A DNA stretch of 64,000 nucleotides, taken from assembly GCA_949126835.1 (NCBI GenBank), contig OX421508.1, positions 10,909,994 through 10,973,993 of the forward strand, given 5' to 3'. Position 1 is the first letter of the stretch. Every line of letters starts with the position of its first letter. The notes under the pieces were generated by a model. That model saw nothing but the letters and a program-made list of their open reading frames with translations, ran no database searches and had not been told where the DNA came from. The DNA comes from Anisus vortex. Lineage: Eukaryota > Mollusca > Gastropoda > Planorbidae. Shown here piece by piece: positions 45,373 to 57,562 of this stretch. The position numbers and the translations under genes are program-made.

Positions 45373-47014
45373 ATTTATAATCTAATCACTTGCCTGGCCT
45401 ATATATTATTTTACATTTATTTATTAAATAACATTAAGAGTGAATAGGCCTATGACACAGTCTCAATCAGTCACACTGTCACTATGATGAACAGTGATGT
45501 CACTACGTACAGTGGCAGTGACTTCAGTGAGTAGGCCTAGTTTAGAATCTAGTCTAGTTTTATTTTAAGACTTAGCCTAGAACTAGGCTGTCTAGTGATG
45601 ATAGTGACTAGTGTATTAGTACTAGTACTTAGTCGTCTTAATACTACTTTGTAGAATGTAGGCTACTACTAGTACTATTAGACTTATTATTTTTAGTATT
45701 ACTAAGTATTAGTAGGAGTAGGAGGTTTAGGAGGGTTGTACAGTACACTTCAGACTTTCAAGACAATAGGTCTACACTCTACAGTGTTCACTGAGTGACT
45801 GAGTGTAGTGTAGTTGTACAGTGTAGTACAGGTACAGCCTAGGCCTAGTAGTAGTAGTAGCCTACTAAAAAAAATAGTAGTAGTACAGGAGACTAATTTT
45901 TCTTTTATTTACTTACAAAACATCTAGACTCTATATCATATTACCTTATTCTTCTGAAAAAGATGTTCTGAATTCGCCAGCATATCTACTTTATTTCAAA
46001 GTAACTTAATTAAAAGAAGAAAAGAATATAGGCCCTAATATATTAATGTGGGCACTTTATGAAATCGAAACATTTTGTTTCAATAGCCAAACACTGACCT
46101 GTCAACAAGGATGTGACGTCAACAATATTGCTCTCCACTAATTATCCAAACCTAACGTGGTGTAACACATGATAATTATTTGATTAAAACTATAAAAAGG
46201 ACATATTCACTTCATTTTGGTTTCTATTACAAACGTAGCTCGAATGGAAAACTAACCACTTAACATGGTGTTAAACACTAACAAAATGTAAAACTAGACG
46301 TATAATTATCACAAAGGCCCTACACGTGAACTCAGAACTCGGACAAGACTTGTGACGACTTGTCACTAGTCTAGTAAACATGCATGTGATACTGATACAT
46401 ATCATATTCATATACGTAAAGCATCCCTATTCTATGCTTATAATTAAGAATGGTCTTTTAATCTATGTTAATCTTAGGCTCGACAGTGCGTAGGGGTGTT
46501 GGTTGGGCCTAGATCTAGATAGAATAGACATCAAATGTCTTCGTGAGTCAATAGAAAAAAAGATTAATTTATAGGCTATTTTAAATGGATGCGGGTATGT
46601 CATGTGAGGTATGTTCTATTTAAACCACTTATAATACTATTTAACATCTCAATGTAAATAATTATTCATACAAAATATAAAATAATGAAGTACTTTTAAA
46701 GTCCCCCCCATTCCCCACCACTATGCCGAGTAGGCCTATGCCTATAGCCTAATAATAATAATAATTAAATTGGTGAACAGTGACACTCGCATCGCAATGT
46801 ATCAATGTAGCTTGTCTCGGTATTTAGTGTCATTCATAACAAACATGGCGAAATTCACGTTTATAAATTTGTTACGCGATGATAAATTGAATATATTTTA
46901 TTTTAAATAGATTAGATAGATTAAGCTAATTATTTGTTGTAAGTGTTAGGGACTTGTTGATGAGTTCATTGTATCATTTATCTTATGTTATGTACTTATA
47001 TATTATACATGCTC

Positions 47015-47058
47015 TTTCTGTGAAGAAGATTATTCAGAATTATTGCGTCCTACTCTAA
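47015..47058 (-). repeat. LINE/SINE 3' tail remnant
   Basis: The minus strand reads GAGTAGGACGCAATAATTCT then AATAATCTTCTTCACAGA, a decayed copy of the tail shared by the LINE at 12059 and SINE family 2. Confidence 0.5.
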
Positions 47059-47424
47059 TCTAAATTCTAAATAGGCCTAGACTAGATCTAGTCTAGATAG
47101 ATTCTAGGCCTAGTAAATTACTCTTAATTTTTAATAACTCTCACACTCTCACTCAACTTATTACTAATACTACTGATACTGAGTCTCTATCTCTAGTTAG
47201 TGACAGTCTAGTGAAGTGTCTTGAGTCTTGCATTTCTATGACACTGTTGTTATGATTATGAATTTTTTTATGATTTATATTATAAATGAATTTATGTAGT
47301 AACGCATTCATTACGTCTACGTCATTATGGACGCAAAATGTCTGGCTAAATTCTAAATTGTAGTAGGCCTAAATTGTTTTTAACAAAATAGCCTACTAAA
47401 TTTTTATTAGGCTAAGTAATAAAA

Positions 47425-47708
47425 GTAAAGTAGGCCTACCCGTCAGAATGAGTTGATCCATAGGTCCGATGAAGCAGCGTTCACCAGTTTCTGTGGCTGC
47501 GGCATACTAGGTGATTGTGTGGCCAGCACTATGCACGGCCGCATTTACGTTACCCCAACTAAGGTCAGGTACCCATCAGAGCTGGGTAGACTCAGGGACA
47601 CCCTCCAGACCCTGGAAAAAATCCTAGCCTGCACCAGGACGTCCAGGATTTGAACCCAAGACCTTCGGCTCGCCAGTCGAACGCGCTGCCGCTCGGCTAC
47701 CGTGCCCC
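47425..47708 (-). repeat. SINE family 1, full-length copy (tRNA-derived)
   Basis: On the minus strand it starts GGGGCACGGTAGCCGAGCGG. The A box is TAGCCGAGCGGCAGC (47699-47685) and the B box GGGTTCAAATCC (47657-47646). A non-tRNA body follows (CCAGCTCTGATGGGTACC reading), ending near a CTTTACTTT tail. It is the best copy here and the reference for the others. Confidence 0.88.
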
Positions 47709-47991
47709 ATTTAGCGTTAGCTAAATTCCTAAATAATAAATTAAATAAGAGTCTAGAGAACTAGTCTAGTCTAGAAAAATTGTAGTAAATTGCATAACTA
47801 AATAGTAGTAAATAGCCTTTAATAGTCTACTAAATTTAGCTCATTTCCTAAATAATAAATTAAATTTATCCTAGAGAACAAGTCTAGAACTAGAGAAGTG
47901 TCGAAGTGATTGATTAGGCTAGGTCTACAAAAACTATTTTTCTTTTATTAGCCTATATTATAGTATATAGTTAAGTAGACCTATAGGATAA

Positions 47992-48074
47992 TTAACCCTT
48001 ACAGTCCCGGGCGCATATATATAGTGAAACTGAAGGCAGCATAGATAGAAATAGGTCGGTACTGAAAGGGTTAA
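47992..48074 (-). mobile_element. 83-bp TTAA-flanked MITE, copy 3
   Basis: Inverted copy of the 81-bp elements in the GM2A introns: TTAACCCTTACAGTCCCGGG at the left and AAAGGGTTAA at the right. Confidence 0.72.
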
Positions 48075-48508
48075 GGATAGACCTTAGCTTCTAGGGCTAT
48101 AGAACTATAGGCAGAGGCCTTATATGATTTATGATATATCAAAGTGGCTATTTGGGCCTGATAGACTTAGTAATATATAGTTAGTATCGGTTAGTTTATA
48201 TAGGTTAGGGATGGCTTTGTAGTATTTTTTGTAATAGTAAGTAGGCCTATGGGTTAGGTTATATAGGATAGGGATAGATTTGGTGTTTTTTGTGCTATTT
48301 CTTATCTAATGTATCACTACAATATATTATTTTCTGTTTTTTTTACCGTCTTTTTAATTTTTGTTATGGGCTCTAAGAAATTCCGACTGAAGCTGGGTCA
48401 GAATAGCCATTTAATTCTAAAGTTTAAAGGGACCTATTTCTGAATAGTCGCATCCATAATATAGATAGTAAATAATATAATTATTAGGCCCTGTATGTAT
48501 ATTCATAT

Positions 48509-48720
48509 GGGGCACGGTCACCGAGCGGAAGCGCGATCGACTGTCGATACGCAGGTTCTAGGTTTTAATCCTGGTGAAGGTTAGGATTTTTTCCTGAGTC
48601 TTCCCAGCTCTGATGAGTACCTGACACTAGTTGGGGTAAAGCCGTTGCCACAGAAACTGGTGAATGCTGCTTCACCAGCCTTATGATCAGTTTGGTTTGA
48701 AGGGTACTTTACTTTCTTTT
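48509..48720 (+). repeat. SINE family 1 copy
   Basis: Starts GGGGCACGGTCACCGAGCGG with a decayed B box (GGTTTTAATCC), then CCCAGCTCTGATGAGTACC, CAGAAACTGGTGAATGCTGC and the tail GGGTACTTTACTTTC. Confidence 0.85.
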
Positions 48721-49273
48721 TAACTACATATTCATATTAATAGTGTACTTATAAGTACTAACTATATAACTAAGAAGTAGATTAGTAGGCCCTATTTTAA
48801 AATCATAAGATATTCATAACATTCATAACTAATACATAAGTAAGAGTAAGGCCTTCTCTACTTATAACTCTCCATGTGACTCAGTGAAAGTCTCTTTATA
48901 AGTTAGGAGTAAAGCCACTTCAATACTTCATATATATAGGCCTTAGGGGGCCTTAGCCTATATATATATAATTTATAATATATTATTGCTTTTTTGTTTA
49001 TAGGGCTCTTTCACTTTCTGTTAACCACACCAGCCTAGGATCTAGGCAAGGTCCATGCCTGGTCAGACATCATTGTCATCACCTGCTCGGCATAGAGTAC
49101 ATAGACAGTCCATGTCATACTAAAACTGGCTAGCCTATAGTTATAGAATTAGGCACTTAGGCTTAGGAAATCAATTTGTGAAGCCCTAATACTTGATTAC
49201 TTCAGAGTAATTTAAGTAGGCCTATTTGATACACTAAAAGTTTCATTAGCCCCATAATATAATTGATGCTAGA

Positions 49274-49304
49274 ATGATTGCTTTATCAGGACCATCTGGA
49301 TTCC
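49274..49304 (+). CDS. UBAC2: UBAC2 exon 1
   Basis: ATG then IALSGPSGF, donor TTCC|GTAAGT, phase 1. An upstream ATG at 49266 closes after three codons. The peptide SGPSGF before GAPVTKF parallels the start of known UBAC2 proteins. Confidence 0.75.
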
Positions 49305-52300
49305 GTAAGTATTTCCTTATCTTTAATATAATACTTTAAAATATCTTTGATTTAGTACACTGGACACAACATTTAATATTAAAATGATTGTTCATGTAAA
49401 ATTATGGGATACAGGGGTTTAGCGGAATTGAAGGTCCCAGATTTGATAGCGAAGGCCAGGATATATTCCTGGGTCTGGAGGTTATCCCTAAGTTTACCCA
49501 GCTCTGATAAGTATATGACAGTCATTAGTTGGGGGGAAAAGTTTAGTAAAGTAAAGGTCCCTTCCTTGGGCATTTAGCTTGCCACACAATCTTCTAGTAT
49601 TATTATGCAGTTTCCACGGAAACCTGTGGAGGCTGCTTCACCGGCCCCATAGATTTGATCTGACAGGGATACTTTACTTTTTCACATGAAGGAGTAATTT
49701 TATAATTTTTTATAATACAAATGATTAGATTAAAATTTAATGTAATATAGATATATAGGTTGCTACAGTAAATTGTTAAAGAATAGTAATAATCAAAGTA
49801 TTTAAACCATATCAAGGGTTAGCTAATTATATTATTTTGGTATGTTCTAAGATAAAATATAAAACAAAGCTTTTAAATAAATGTAGGACTTTTAATGCTT
49901 ATATTCTATGGTAATTGTTAGTGTATTTTGACATTGTGTCTAAAGCTAAAACTTAATCTTAGTAATAAAAATAGTTTATTTTTTTCTAGCAATATTTGAA
50001 TTGTATACAAAGCCTTGATATTGATATAAAAAAATATTTTGATGTTAGTATAAGGTATCACTTTACAGAGTTGCTGCCTCTGCTGCTATGTATAGGCCAC
50101 GGTGGGCAAGCAGCAGTGCGTTCAGATAAGATTACTTACCTTAAGATTACTTAACTTACTTTAAACCTGCGTATATATGTAATAGTCGTTATTTTAATTA
50201 CATTACCTAAAAGTCCATATTATTTTAATATGATATAATTAATCATTTCGTAAATCTAAAAAAAATTAATTTTAAAAAATGCCACTAAAGTATTGTGTAA
50301 ATTCAAGAGCAGTAAATACACCATTCTAATTAAATTTGTTCTTTTCAGATGGAGCCCCTGTTACAAAGTTTATCCTGTGTTATGCCTTCGTGGCTTACCT
50401 GTTGTTTACATTTCCACTTCAACATTTTCAGTATTTGTTTCGTTACAACCAAGATGTATTTGCCACTAATCAGGTATCAGCTAGAAGCAATGGATACTCT
50501 TTTTCTTTTATTGTGCATGACTTTACTTGTAGTTGCTCACATGTGTATTTGACTTGAAAAAAAAAATGTAAATTCAATAGTCTAGCAAAGCTTTTTTCCA
50601 GCTCACATGGGTGATGGAAAGTATAAGGTGTCTGAGCATTGTCATGGCAACACAATCCCCTTTCATGCTGTGGCCAATGAAAAAGTTGAACTCTACTTTG
50701 TTTACCCTGTAGATATTTAAGACAATAGCAAATAGAACTTTATCTGTCCCTGTTTGTTACAGATGTTAAAAAAACATAGCTCAATATTTTACAGTGGAAC
50801 TCCAATATTCATCAGTGTTGATATTTAACTTTAAAAAAAAATATTTGTCTGGTTGTCTTTTTCATTAAAATTTGTCAATCATATTGGGTGGTGGTTCTTA
50901 GTGCACATTTTAATTTTACAGTGGAGTCTTTTATTTATTGTTGAAACTTTGTGTTTGCAAAAAAATAATAATAAAAATACAACAACAGAACTCAACGAAC
51001 AACATTGGATAAGTATTTTAAAAAATTAGCTGGTTAAAGTTTTTATTTACATAGGCTTTCAATTTATTTACAGCATCACAAGGTGGTAAATCAGTGTTGT
51101 AATAATAAAATATAACATCAATAACTAACGGAGAATAAATAATACTTTTTTTTAAATTGATTTCTGAATCAATTTTTTAATGAAACATTTTTTTAAGTAA
51201 AACAGTCTAAATTACAAAATTTTGGGCTTTGAAGAGATAAAGCTATAATTCTTATGACAAAATTTTGGTTGATATATGTCCTTTTTAATATTCACCTTTT
51301 TCTTTGGGAATGGCATTTTGACAAATGTTCCACTGTACATGGAGGTTAACACATTAAATTTTCAAATTAATTGTAAATATTTACCTTCAGTTATGTTGAA
51401 AATGTTTTTGGTTTTGAGACAATAAATTGGGGGCTAAATGTTTGTTAAACCAGATATAAATATTAGGTGGAAGTTTTGAAAAATGTAGAGAAACAAATAA
51501 AATATTAGAGCAAAAAAAATGCTTTTTGACCTCGCACATACTATTGATCACGTAGCTGTTAAAAGATTAAAGTATGTCATTTTATTTAGCTCTCATTAAA
51601 AAAAAATAGGGAAGTATTCTACTGGGAAAAAATATACAACTTTAATTCTTGAGCATGTATTTTATTCATACCAGCCAAAGCAGATAATTAAAAATCTAAA
51701 TTTAGCTTTTCTTCATCAAAACTTTAAAAAAAAAGTTTCTTAACACTGTAAACTTGAGAGTTGTTGAAAGCTTTTGTTACTATTGTTTGTATTTAAAAAC
51801 TTCTTTTCTCAACTTTTTGTTTGTTTGTTTGTTTGTTTGTTTCAGTACAAAAGGATGTTTCTGTCCAAGTTAGTATTTCTGGATCTCCCTGATCTCATTT
51901 TCACATCAATGCTCGTCTACAACTTCAGGATGTTTGAGAGACGCTTTGGCTCCAGAAAGTTTGTGGTAAATGGTTTGTTGTGTTTATTTTTGGTTAAAGT
52001 TGTTACATGAGCATTTTACTGTTGGCTGAGAGGAGCAAGCAAACCTAATGAAAATAAACAACATGTTTCTGCAATTAGAAAACAATGTTATATGATAAAA
52101 TTTGTGTGCAGCAACTTTAAAAGAATACTGAAGTAATACTAGTAGAGTGGGTTGCTTTTTGGTACATGATTCAATATTAGTAATGTTTGAGGGTGTCTTA
52201 TTTAGTAGTGAATGATAGTTAAAGCAAAGATTTCAAATTTAAATTATACATATATATTATAACTGTTTCTACTGTTGTGACCAAATTCCCCATTATTTTT

Positions 52301-55300
52301 TTCCCGTAGTAGTAAAAATTTATGGCTTGTTTGAGAACTATAATATACCTTGAGTTTTTTCTCTAGCTTATTAAGATAAGATTTCTTTATTGATCAAAAA
52401 AGGAAATGTGGTTTGATTACATTGCAGTATTACAAGAACACAAGCACAACAACCAGAATAAATACAACACACACATACATACACACTAGTCATCTTCAAA
52501 TGTGCAAAACACGCATCTGGCTCTTGATTATGCTTTAGTCAGGAGCAGCGTTGATATAGTTTCACAGAATAAGGAACAAAGGAGTTCTTATACCTTTCAG
52601 TTTGGGCTCTGATTGACAGGAGTTGGACACTAAGGGTTGATTTTACGTAGTTGTGAAGTGGATGCATGCTATCTTTGAGTATGTTCTCGACTTTGCAGAG
52701 GCATCATTGTTGAAATAGTCCATCTAGGAAAGGCAGGGTCATTTGTGTGACTTTTGTTGCTCTTTTTATAAGACTATCAAACGACGCTTCAGTTTTGATG
52801 ACATGTTTCCTTTCCAGCAAGTTATTACATACGTTAACAGGTGTTTATAATAGTTTTAATAACAGCTTCATCATGTTTTTCTGATTTTGGTTTTAATTTT
52901 ATGGCCCTCTATATCCCATTTTTTAAAAATAGCTAATTAAGGTTCAAATTCAAAATATTGCTACTAATTGTTATGTTGTAATGTTGAATTCTCTTAATGA
53001 ATTATATTGTAAATGTGTGTCTCAGCACAGGGAATGGCTAGCTAGTCTTAGTTTACATTGAGCTTAACATGATTTGTTTTGTTTGAACTGTACAGTTAAA
53101 GTAAAGGTGACATCTTTTTATTCACATGCAGTCCCATTTGTTGGCAACTGTTCTGCTGGGAAGTTTGCTTGAGCTGATGGTCTTTGCAGTTCTGAACAGA
53201 ATGGACATCCGATTGGGAGAAATGCCCACAGGATTGTATGTTGTTTTTTTTTAAAGTGTTATATTCATTTAACTTATCAGCTTTTGTACTCATGCATCAT
53301 ACTTCCAAATAAGTTATTGTTCAATATAATTTTATATTATAAAGGCATATTACTTAGTATTTTTGAATAAAGTCTTACAATGTTCTATTATCTACCTGAA
53401 TTTTATGTGATGGATTACATTTTTTGTTTAGTTTGATATCAATAAATGAATGTTGTTGTTCTGTTTTCTTCACCTCTAGGTTTAGCTTGGTGTTTCCGCT
53501 GTATGTTCCTCTCTACTGCACAGTGCCGCGTGTGGCCTTAATTACTGTGATGGGGGTGCCTGTCACTGGGAAGACGGTGAACTACATTCTCGGCCTGCAG
53601 ATGGCCACATCTAGAATTGAAAATGTGCTCGTGGTCTCCTGTGCTTTGGTGAGTTTTGAGCTAAAGAAACAAAACAGGCTATCTGTTGATTTTTTTTTTT
53701 TTTTTGTATTTAAGAACTTGCGGGTAATAATATTTATAATCGTCTGTAAAAGTTAAAGGTAAAAAAGTCTATACCTTAACACCTGACATCTAGGGTTTTT
53801 TAACTAGGAAAAGTAAGTGGAACAGGCATTGTGCAAGGTCCATAGAAAGTTGTTATCTCTAATTTATATCTCATAAATAAAATCTTGTGTACTGTTTTTA
53901 CAATTAACTGTATAGATAATTTATAAGTGAGTCAATAACATTTTATTATTATTTAAAACCGTTATATTTATATTCATGTTTAGTTGTTAAAAAAACATTC
54001 TTTCTACCCTCACCTAGTCAATGCTCACTAGAATTCCATTGGACATTGATTACAGTCCCCTTGGTTCAAAGTGTGTATCACAACATTAAAAAGAAAATAA
54101 ATGTTAAAATGGGGAAGAAATTTCTTAAAACCAGGACATTGGATTATGTGCAGCCATATTATTTGTTTTACAAGATTAAACTAATTACTTTAAGCTGGCT
54201 AGACATCATGGCTGAAATCTTAATTTTTAATTGACCTAATATTTATAATTAAATTTATTAGTTAAATCTATTTTGCCTTGCCCCAATGCAATCTAAACTC
54301 ACATTAAAGTCAAATTGAAATTAAATTAATTAGCAACTTCTGAAATGTATATTTACATCTTTTATTTAACAACCAACAATTTTGTTTTGTTTTGCCAGAT
54401 TTCTGGAGTGTTATGGAGAATAAATTTTCTGAAGGTCCAGAAGTTCCTTCAGGTTCCAAAACTCGTGGGCAACCAGTTTGATTACTGCTTGGGGCGGTTG
54501 CTGGAATCGCCTGCCTCCAGTTCCACATCGTTGCCCATGGGGGCCACCCTCGAGCTGCAGCAGAGAGAGAGGATGGACAGGCTGGAGCAGCAGATGATGC
54601 TGTCTGCCATCCAGGCCAGCAGACGGATAGAAATAGGGAGGCCTCAACCTTTGGTGAGTCACCTTACCTGTTACAGTTTGGCAAGAAACTAACTGGCATA
54701 GAAGTAGATCAAATGTTCAGTTTAATGCCACAAGAGCTGAATAATGCAATTTTGTTATATTTCTGAAACTTTTTAACAATATACACGGCCTAAATGATGT
54801 AGGAATACATTTTTTCACTTCATTTTATGTCCCATGCCAACTATTTGATTCATGGAAAATATCTAACCCAAAATAAAAAATGCAAACTGCTTAGGAGAAA
54901 TAATTAATGGCAAATTATAATGGAAGCCACATGTTAATGAAGTGATAAAAAAAAATCAAACAGAACTTAAGGCTTCATAGAAACGAATTTATACAAATGT
55001 TACAAGAAAATAAAATAAAAATGTTACCTAATATTTGTTAGACCATACTAGAATATTCATCTTCTGTACGGGACACTTCAACTAACTATAAATACTTCAG
55101 AAAAGTGTTTCTAGGTTTATTACAAGTGAATATTTACAAGTGATATGTATCATTCCAATAGTTAATACACTAAAAACTAGCAATACTAGAAGAATAGTTA
55201 TAATACAAAAAGCATTAAATTCTTACTTAGAAATACAACAGTAATCTATTGCAATGCTTAAATAGACAAAGGGCTAAAAAAAATTTTATTATTCCATATT

Positions 55301-57562
55301 CAAGAACAAAAACTTACAAGTTTGCTTTCTTCCCAAGTGGCATCTGGGCATAGAATGGGTTGCCTGAACGAAACAAGAAAACTTAACATCGTTTAAAAAA
55401 CTAATCATAATGCAAGACTAGATAGACTATGATAAAAAATGTAATATAAGTCCAAGGGACTTAACAAGTTGTTTTGGGAAGGAGTGGTAGATAGAGCACA
55501 AGTCTTGTAATAGAATGTCTTGGATTTTTCTAATTGAAAAAAAAAAGTATGCTTTTCTTTTCTAGTCGTATTGTCTTCAAAATTTCATTTTGATGTTTTG
55601 ATGTTTATTAATTTAGGGAAATGGTCACCTTATTATATACAATGGCTACACGGAAGCAAACAAATCTTGAACTTGAAAAGTAAAACCCCTTCAGAGATTA
55701 TTATGTATTGCAACATCTATTGCATGGTCAATATTATTGTCCATCTGTGGTTAATGGCAAGTTAATTGTTATCCTCTAAATTGTTTCAGAATTTAGCTGC
55801 GGGACAGGCCCTTTTTGACAGCATAAACATAAATAGAAATACAGAACAGCAGCCACCAGGTCTGTTTGTGTGTGTGTATGTTTTTCTTTCCATAAAGTAA
55901 AAAAACAACATTTGACATTAAAATATCTAGTAAAAATGTGTAAAGACATTCAAATGCATCAGGTTTTTAATTATATGAATAAAATGGCTTTCTTTTTTGT
56001 TTTCTAAAAAGAATTATAAAGTTTTTTTTATAATTGGAGACCACCCAGCTCTGAAGGGTACCCAGCATTTTTTTGGGGAAAAGTAAAGGCAGATGGACAT
56101 TGTGCCGAACAAACAATCCCCTTGTATTATGTGACCACAGAAACTAGGGACTGAATCTTTATTGGCCCCCAAGGAGTGAATATTTAATATAAATAATATA
56201 GTATATATTGAAATTATTGTAGGCATTTTAAAATTTAAACACTCAACACTAAATTGAAAGGCTATATGTGCTAATAATTCCCATTTGAGTTTATTACAAA
56301 GAGAAAACTTATCTTCTACTTCAGTCTTTCTCATTGTCACTATTTATCTTGATGTTGTTGTTTTTTTTAAAAAAAGGAAATGCAGGTATAGACAACGCTG
56401 GTGAGAATGCTGTATCGGAAGATCAGGTAAACAACTTGAATAATTTTGTCTGCTTTAAATAAAAATTACTATATGAATCTATGAAAGCATCAAAAGAGGA
56501 GTCTCAAATGAATCCATGCAATTGCATTGATTATAATTTTAACTTTTTTTAAAAATATAAACTGAACTTAAGATTTTGGGTTGGGTTGAGATTGTCATGG
56601 TTTTATTGACTTTATTCAGTAGTGATTCCTACACAAGCTCGAAGAGGGGGGGGGTGGAAAAAAAAAGATGTAAACGATCGTACATCATTATTAGGTGTTA
56701 ATTGTCTGGTATTGTTTAGTTCTATATTTTTATTATTCTATGCATATAGTTTCATTTAAGTGTTAATTTTAGTCTTTTATTATTTCCAAACAAAAATGGG
56801 CAATGATGATCACAAATAGAAAATGCTTTCATTCATATTGAGAATTTGTATGAGCATTTATTTGAAGGCCTGAATTGGGACATAAGGCTTTTTGTCTCAT
56901 AACAATAGTAATATAGACGTCCGTTTGTTCCCTGTTCACGAAGTAGAAGTAACTTCAATTGTCAGGGCCCTAATAACAACAAGGGCCTAGCCGGAAATGG
57001 CCTCGGACATTGCCATAGAAAAATATCCCGTATGTTACAGGAAACGGTGGTTCAAGAGTAGATTATCAGAAGAATAAGATTTGGGCATGATAACAAAACT
57101 GCAGAGAATAGCAGTAAATTGTATGCTCCTGGAACTTCCAGTACTTAAATTCAATACTCGTTGGAAATTATCTACTTGAGTAGGACAGAATTAGAACTAT
57201 AGAATACTGAAAAAAATTCTGTATGATATACTAAATTTTCCAATTCTTGTCCTTGTTGTAAAAATGTGGCAAAATAATTCTTCTTCTCTAGCTTTACACG
57301 ACAGAGTTTGAGCTTCATTTTGAAAGCTGTATGGTTTTGAAGACACATTGACTTGTTCATCATAATACCGATATATATGTTTGTTAGCTTAAAGAAACCA
57401 CAGAAACATGAAGGGTGAATGAAATTGATTTTATTTTTTTTCCAAATTAAGGTTCGCCGGTTTGTGGAAATGGGCTTCAGCGATGAGCGCGCTCGCCAGG
57501 CGTTGAGGTCAGCCAATAACAATCCAAGGCTGGCCACCAACTTTTTGTTGCAAAGCATGTGA
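49274..57562 (+). CDS. UBAC2: UBA domain-containing protein 2, nine exons
   Basis: Exons: 49274-49304, 50349-50473, 51846-51965, 53132-53235, 53480-53648, 54399-54653, 55790-55859, 56377-56426 and 57452-57562. All GT-AG boundaries join in frame to 344 residues, the same length as human UBAC2. The N-terminal part is a multi-pass rhomboid-like fold without a protease active site (NFRMFERRFGSRKFV, LFSLVFPLYVPLYCTVPRV, NYILGLQM). A cytosolic GATLELQQRERMDRLEQQ helix follows, and the C-terminus is a UBA domain (VEMGFSDERARQALRSANNN, ending ATNFLLQSM). In mammals UBAC2 is an ER protein that binds UBXD8/FAF2 and works with gp78-type ubiquitin ligases. Confidence 0.95.
49395..49681 (+). repeat. SINE family 1, decayed copy
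   Basis: CCCAGCTCTGATAAGTATATG, then GAGGCTGCTTCACCGGCCCC and the tail GGATACTTTACTTTTTC match the SINE body and tail. The tRNA head is barely recognisable. Confidence 0.75.
50349..50473 (+). CDS. UBAC2: UBAC2 exon 2
   Basis: Acceptor CTTTTCAG|ATGG, donor AATCAG|GTATCA. Encodes the first membrane segment (FILCYAFVAYLLFTFPL). Phase 1 in, phase 0 out. Confidence 0.9.
50610..50690 (+). repeat. SINE family 1 scrap in UBAC2 intron 2
   Basis: The words GTCATGGCAACACAATCCCC and GTGGCCAATGAAA resemble part of the family 1 body (GGCCACACAATC, GTGGCCACAGAAAC). Too short for orientation-independent proof. Confidence 0.35.
51846..51965 (+). CDS. UBAC2: UBAC2 exon 3
   Basis: Acceptor TTGTTTCAG|TAC after a (GTTT)n tract, donor TTTGTG|GTAAAT. 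Encodes DLIFTSMLVYNFRMFERRFG, the most conserved UBAC2 segment. Confidence 0.93.
52376..52830 (-). mobile_element. decayed L2-like LINE 3' end in UBAC2 intron 3
   Basis: The minus strand encodes SLIKRATKVTQMTLPFLDGL, one stop, KVENILKDSMHPLHNYV and RAQTERYKNSFVPYSVKLYQ, matching the C-terminus of the LINE at 14030-14990. It ends with AATAAAGAAATCTTATCTTA like that element. Confidence 0.8.
53132..53235 (+). CDS. UBAC2: UBAC2 exon 4
   Basis: Acceptor CACATGCAG|TCC, donor GGATT|GTATGT, phase 2 out. Encodes LLATVLLGSLLELMVFAVL, a membrane segment. Confidence 0.9.
53480..53648 (+). CDS. UBAC2: UBAC2 exon 5
   Basis: Acceptor CACCTCTAG|GTTT, donor GCTTTG|GTGAGT. Encodes FSLVFPLYVPLYCTVPRV and the NYILGLQMATS helix. 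Confidence 0.93.
54399..54653 (+). CDS. UBAC2: UBAC2 exon 6
   Basis: Acceptor TTTTGCCAG|ATT, donor CCTTTG|GTGAGT. Encodes the last membrane segment (ISGVLWRINFL) and the MGATLELQQRERMDRLEQQM linker found in UBAC2 homologues. Confidence 0.93.
54860..55425 (+). repeat. old CR1/Jockey LINE copy in UBAC2 intron 6
   Basis: It aligns along its length with 11440-12036 (AATGAAGTGATAAAAAAAAA, TTCCCAAGTGGCATCTGGGC, ATGGGTTGCCTGAACGAAAC, TAATGCAAGACTAG) but is full of stops and indels, so it is an ancient insertion. Confidence 0.8.
55790..55859 (+). CDS. UBAC2: UBAC2 exon 7
   Basis: Acceptor TTGTTTCAG|AAT, donor CCACCAG|GTCTGT, phase 1 out. Encodes a low-complexity cytosolic linker (NLAAGQALFDSINI). 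Confidence 0.75.
56030..56190 (+). repeat. SINE family 1 fragment in UBAC2 intron 7
   Basis: CACCCAGCTCTGAAGGGTACC, then CATTGTGCCGAACAAACAATC and GTGACCACAGAAACTAGGG follow the family 1 body without head or tail. Confidence 0.6.
56377..56426 (+). CDS. UBAC2: UBAC2 exon 8
   Basis: Acceptor AAAAAAAG|GAAA, donor GATCAG|GTAAAC. Encodes NAGIDNAGENAVSEDQ, the linker before the UBA domain. Phases 1 and 0 fit the neighbours exactly. Confidence 0.75.
57452..57562 (+). CDS. UBAC2: UBAC2 exon 9 (UBA domain)
   Basis: Acceptor CAAATTAAG|GTT. 36 residues and TGA: the MGFSDERARQAL helix 1 signature of UBA domains and the C-terminal ATNFLLQ helix. This part binds ubiquitin in homologues. Confidence 0.93.
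   Translation, partial: VRRFVEMGFSDERARQALRSANNNPRLATNFLLQSM

Larger units (their letters stand above)
44806..49273. other. head-to-head interval between RAB3GAP1 and UBAC2
   Basis: It contains the 5' UTR intron of RAB3GAP1 (acceptor edge at 44806 on the minus strand; a possible donor, minus-strand GTAAGTAAAT, ends at 45916), three SINEs and a TTAA MITE. Stretches near 45440-45860 and 47060-47230 are low-complexity, rich in CTAG, AGTACT and AGTGAC words. Core promoters could not be placed. Confidence 0.45.

Noticed and set aside
46852..46911. ATGGCGAAATTCACG as a possible first exon of UBAC2
   Set aside because: The frame closes after 19 codons without a usable donor, and the ATG at 49274 gives a better match to the known UBAC2 N-terminus.
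47646..47708. A tRNA gene on the minus strand
   Set aside because: A and B boxes are present, but the sequence runs on into a SINE body with other copies in the window and cannot be folded as a complete tRNA in my reading.
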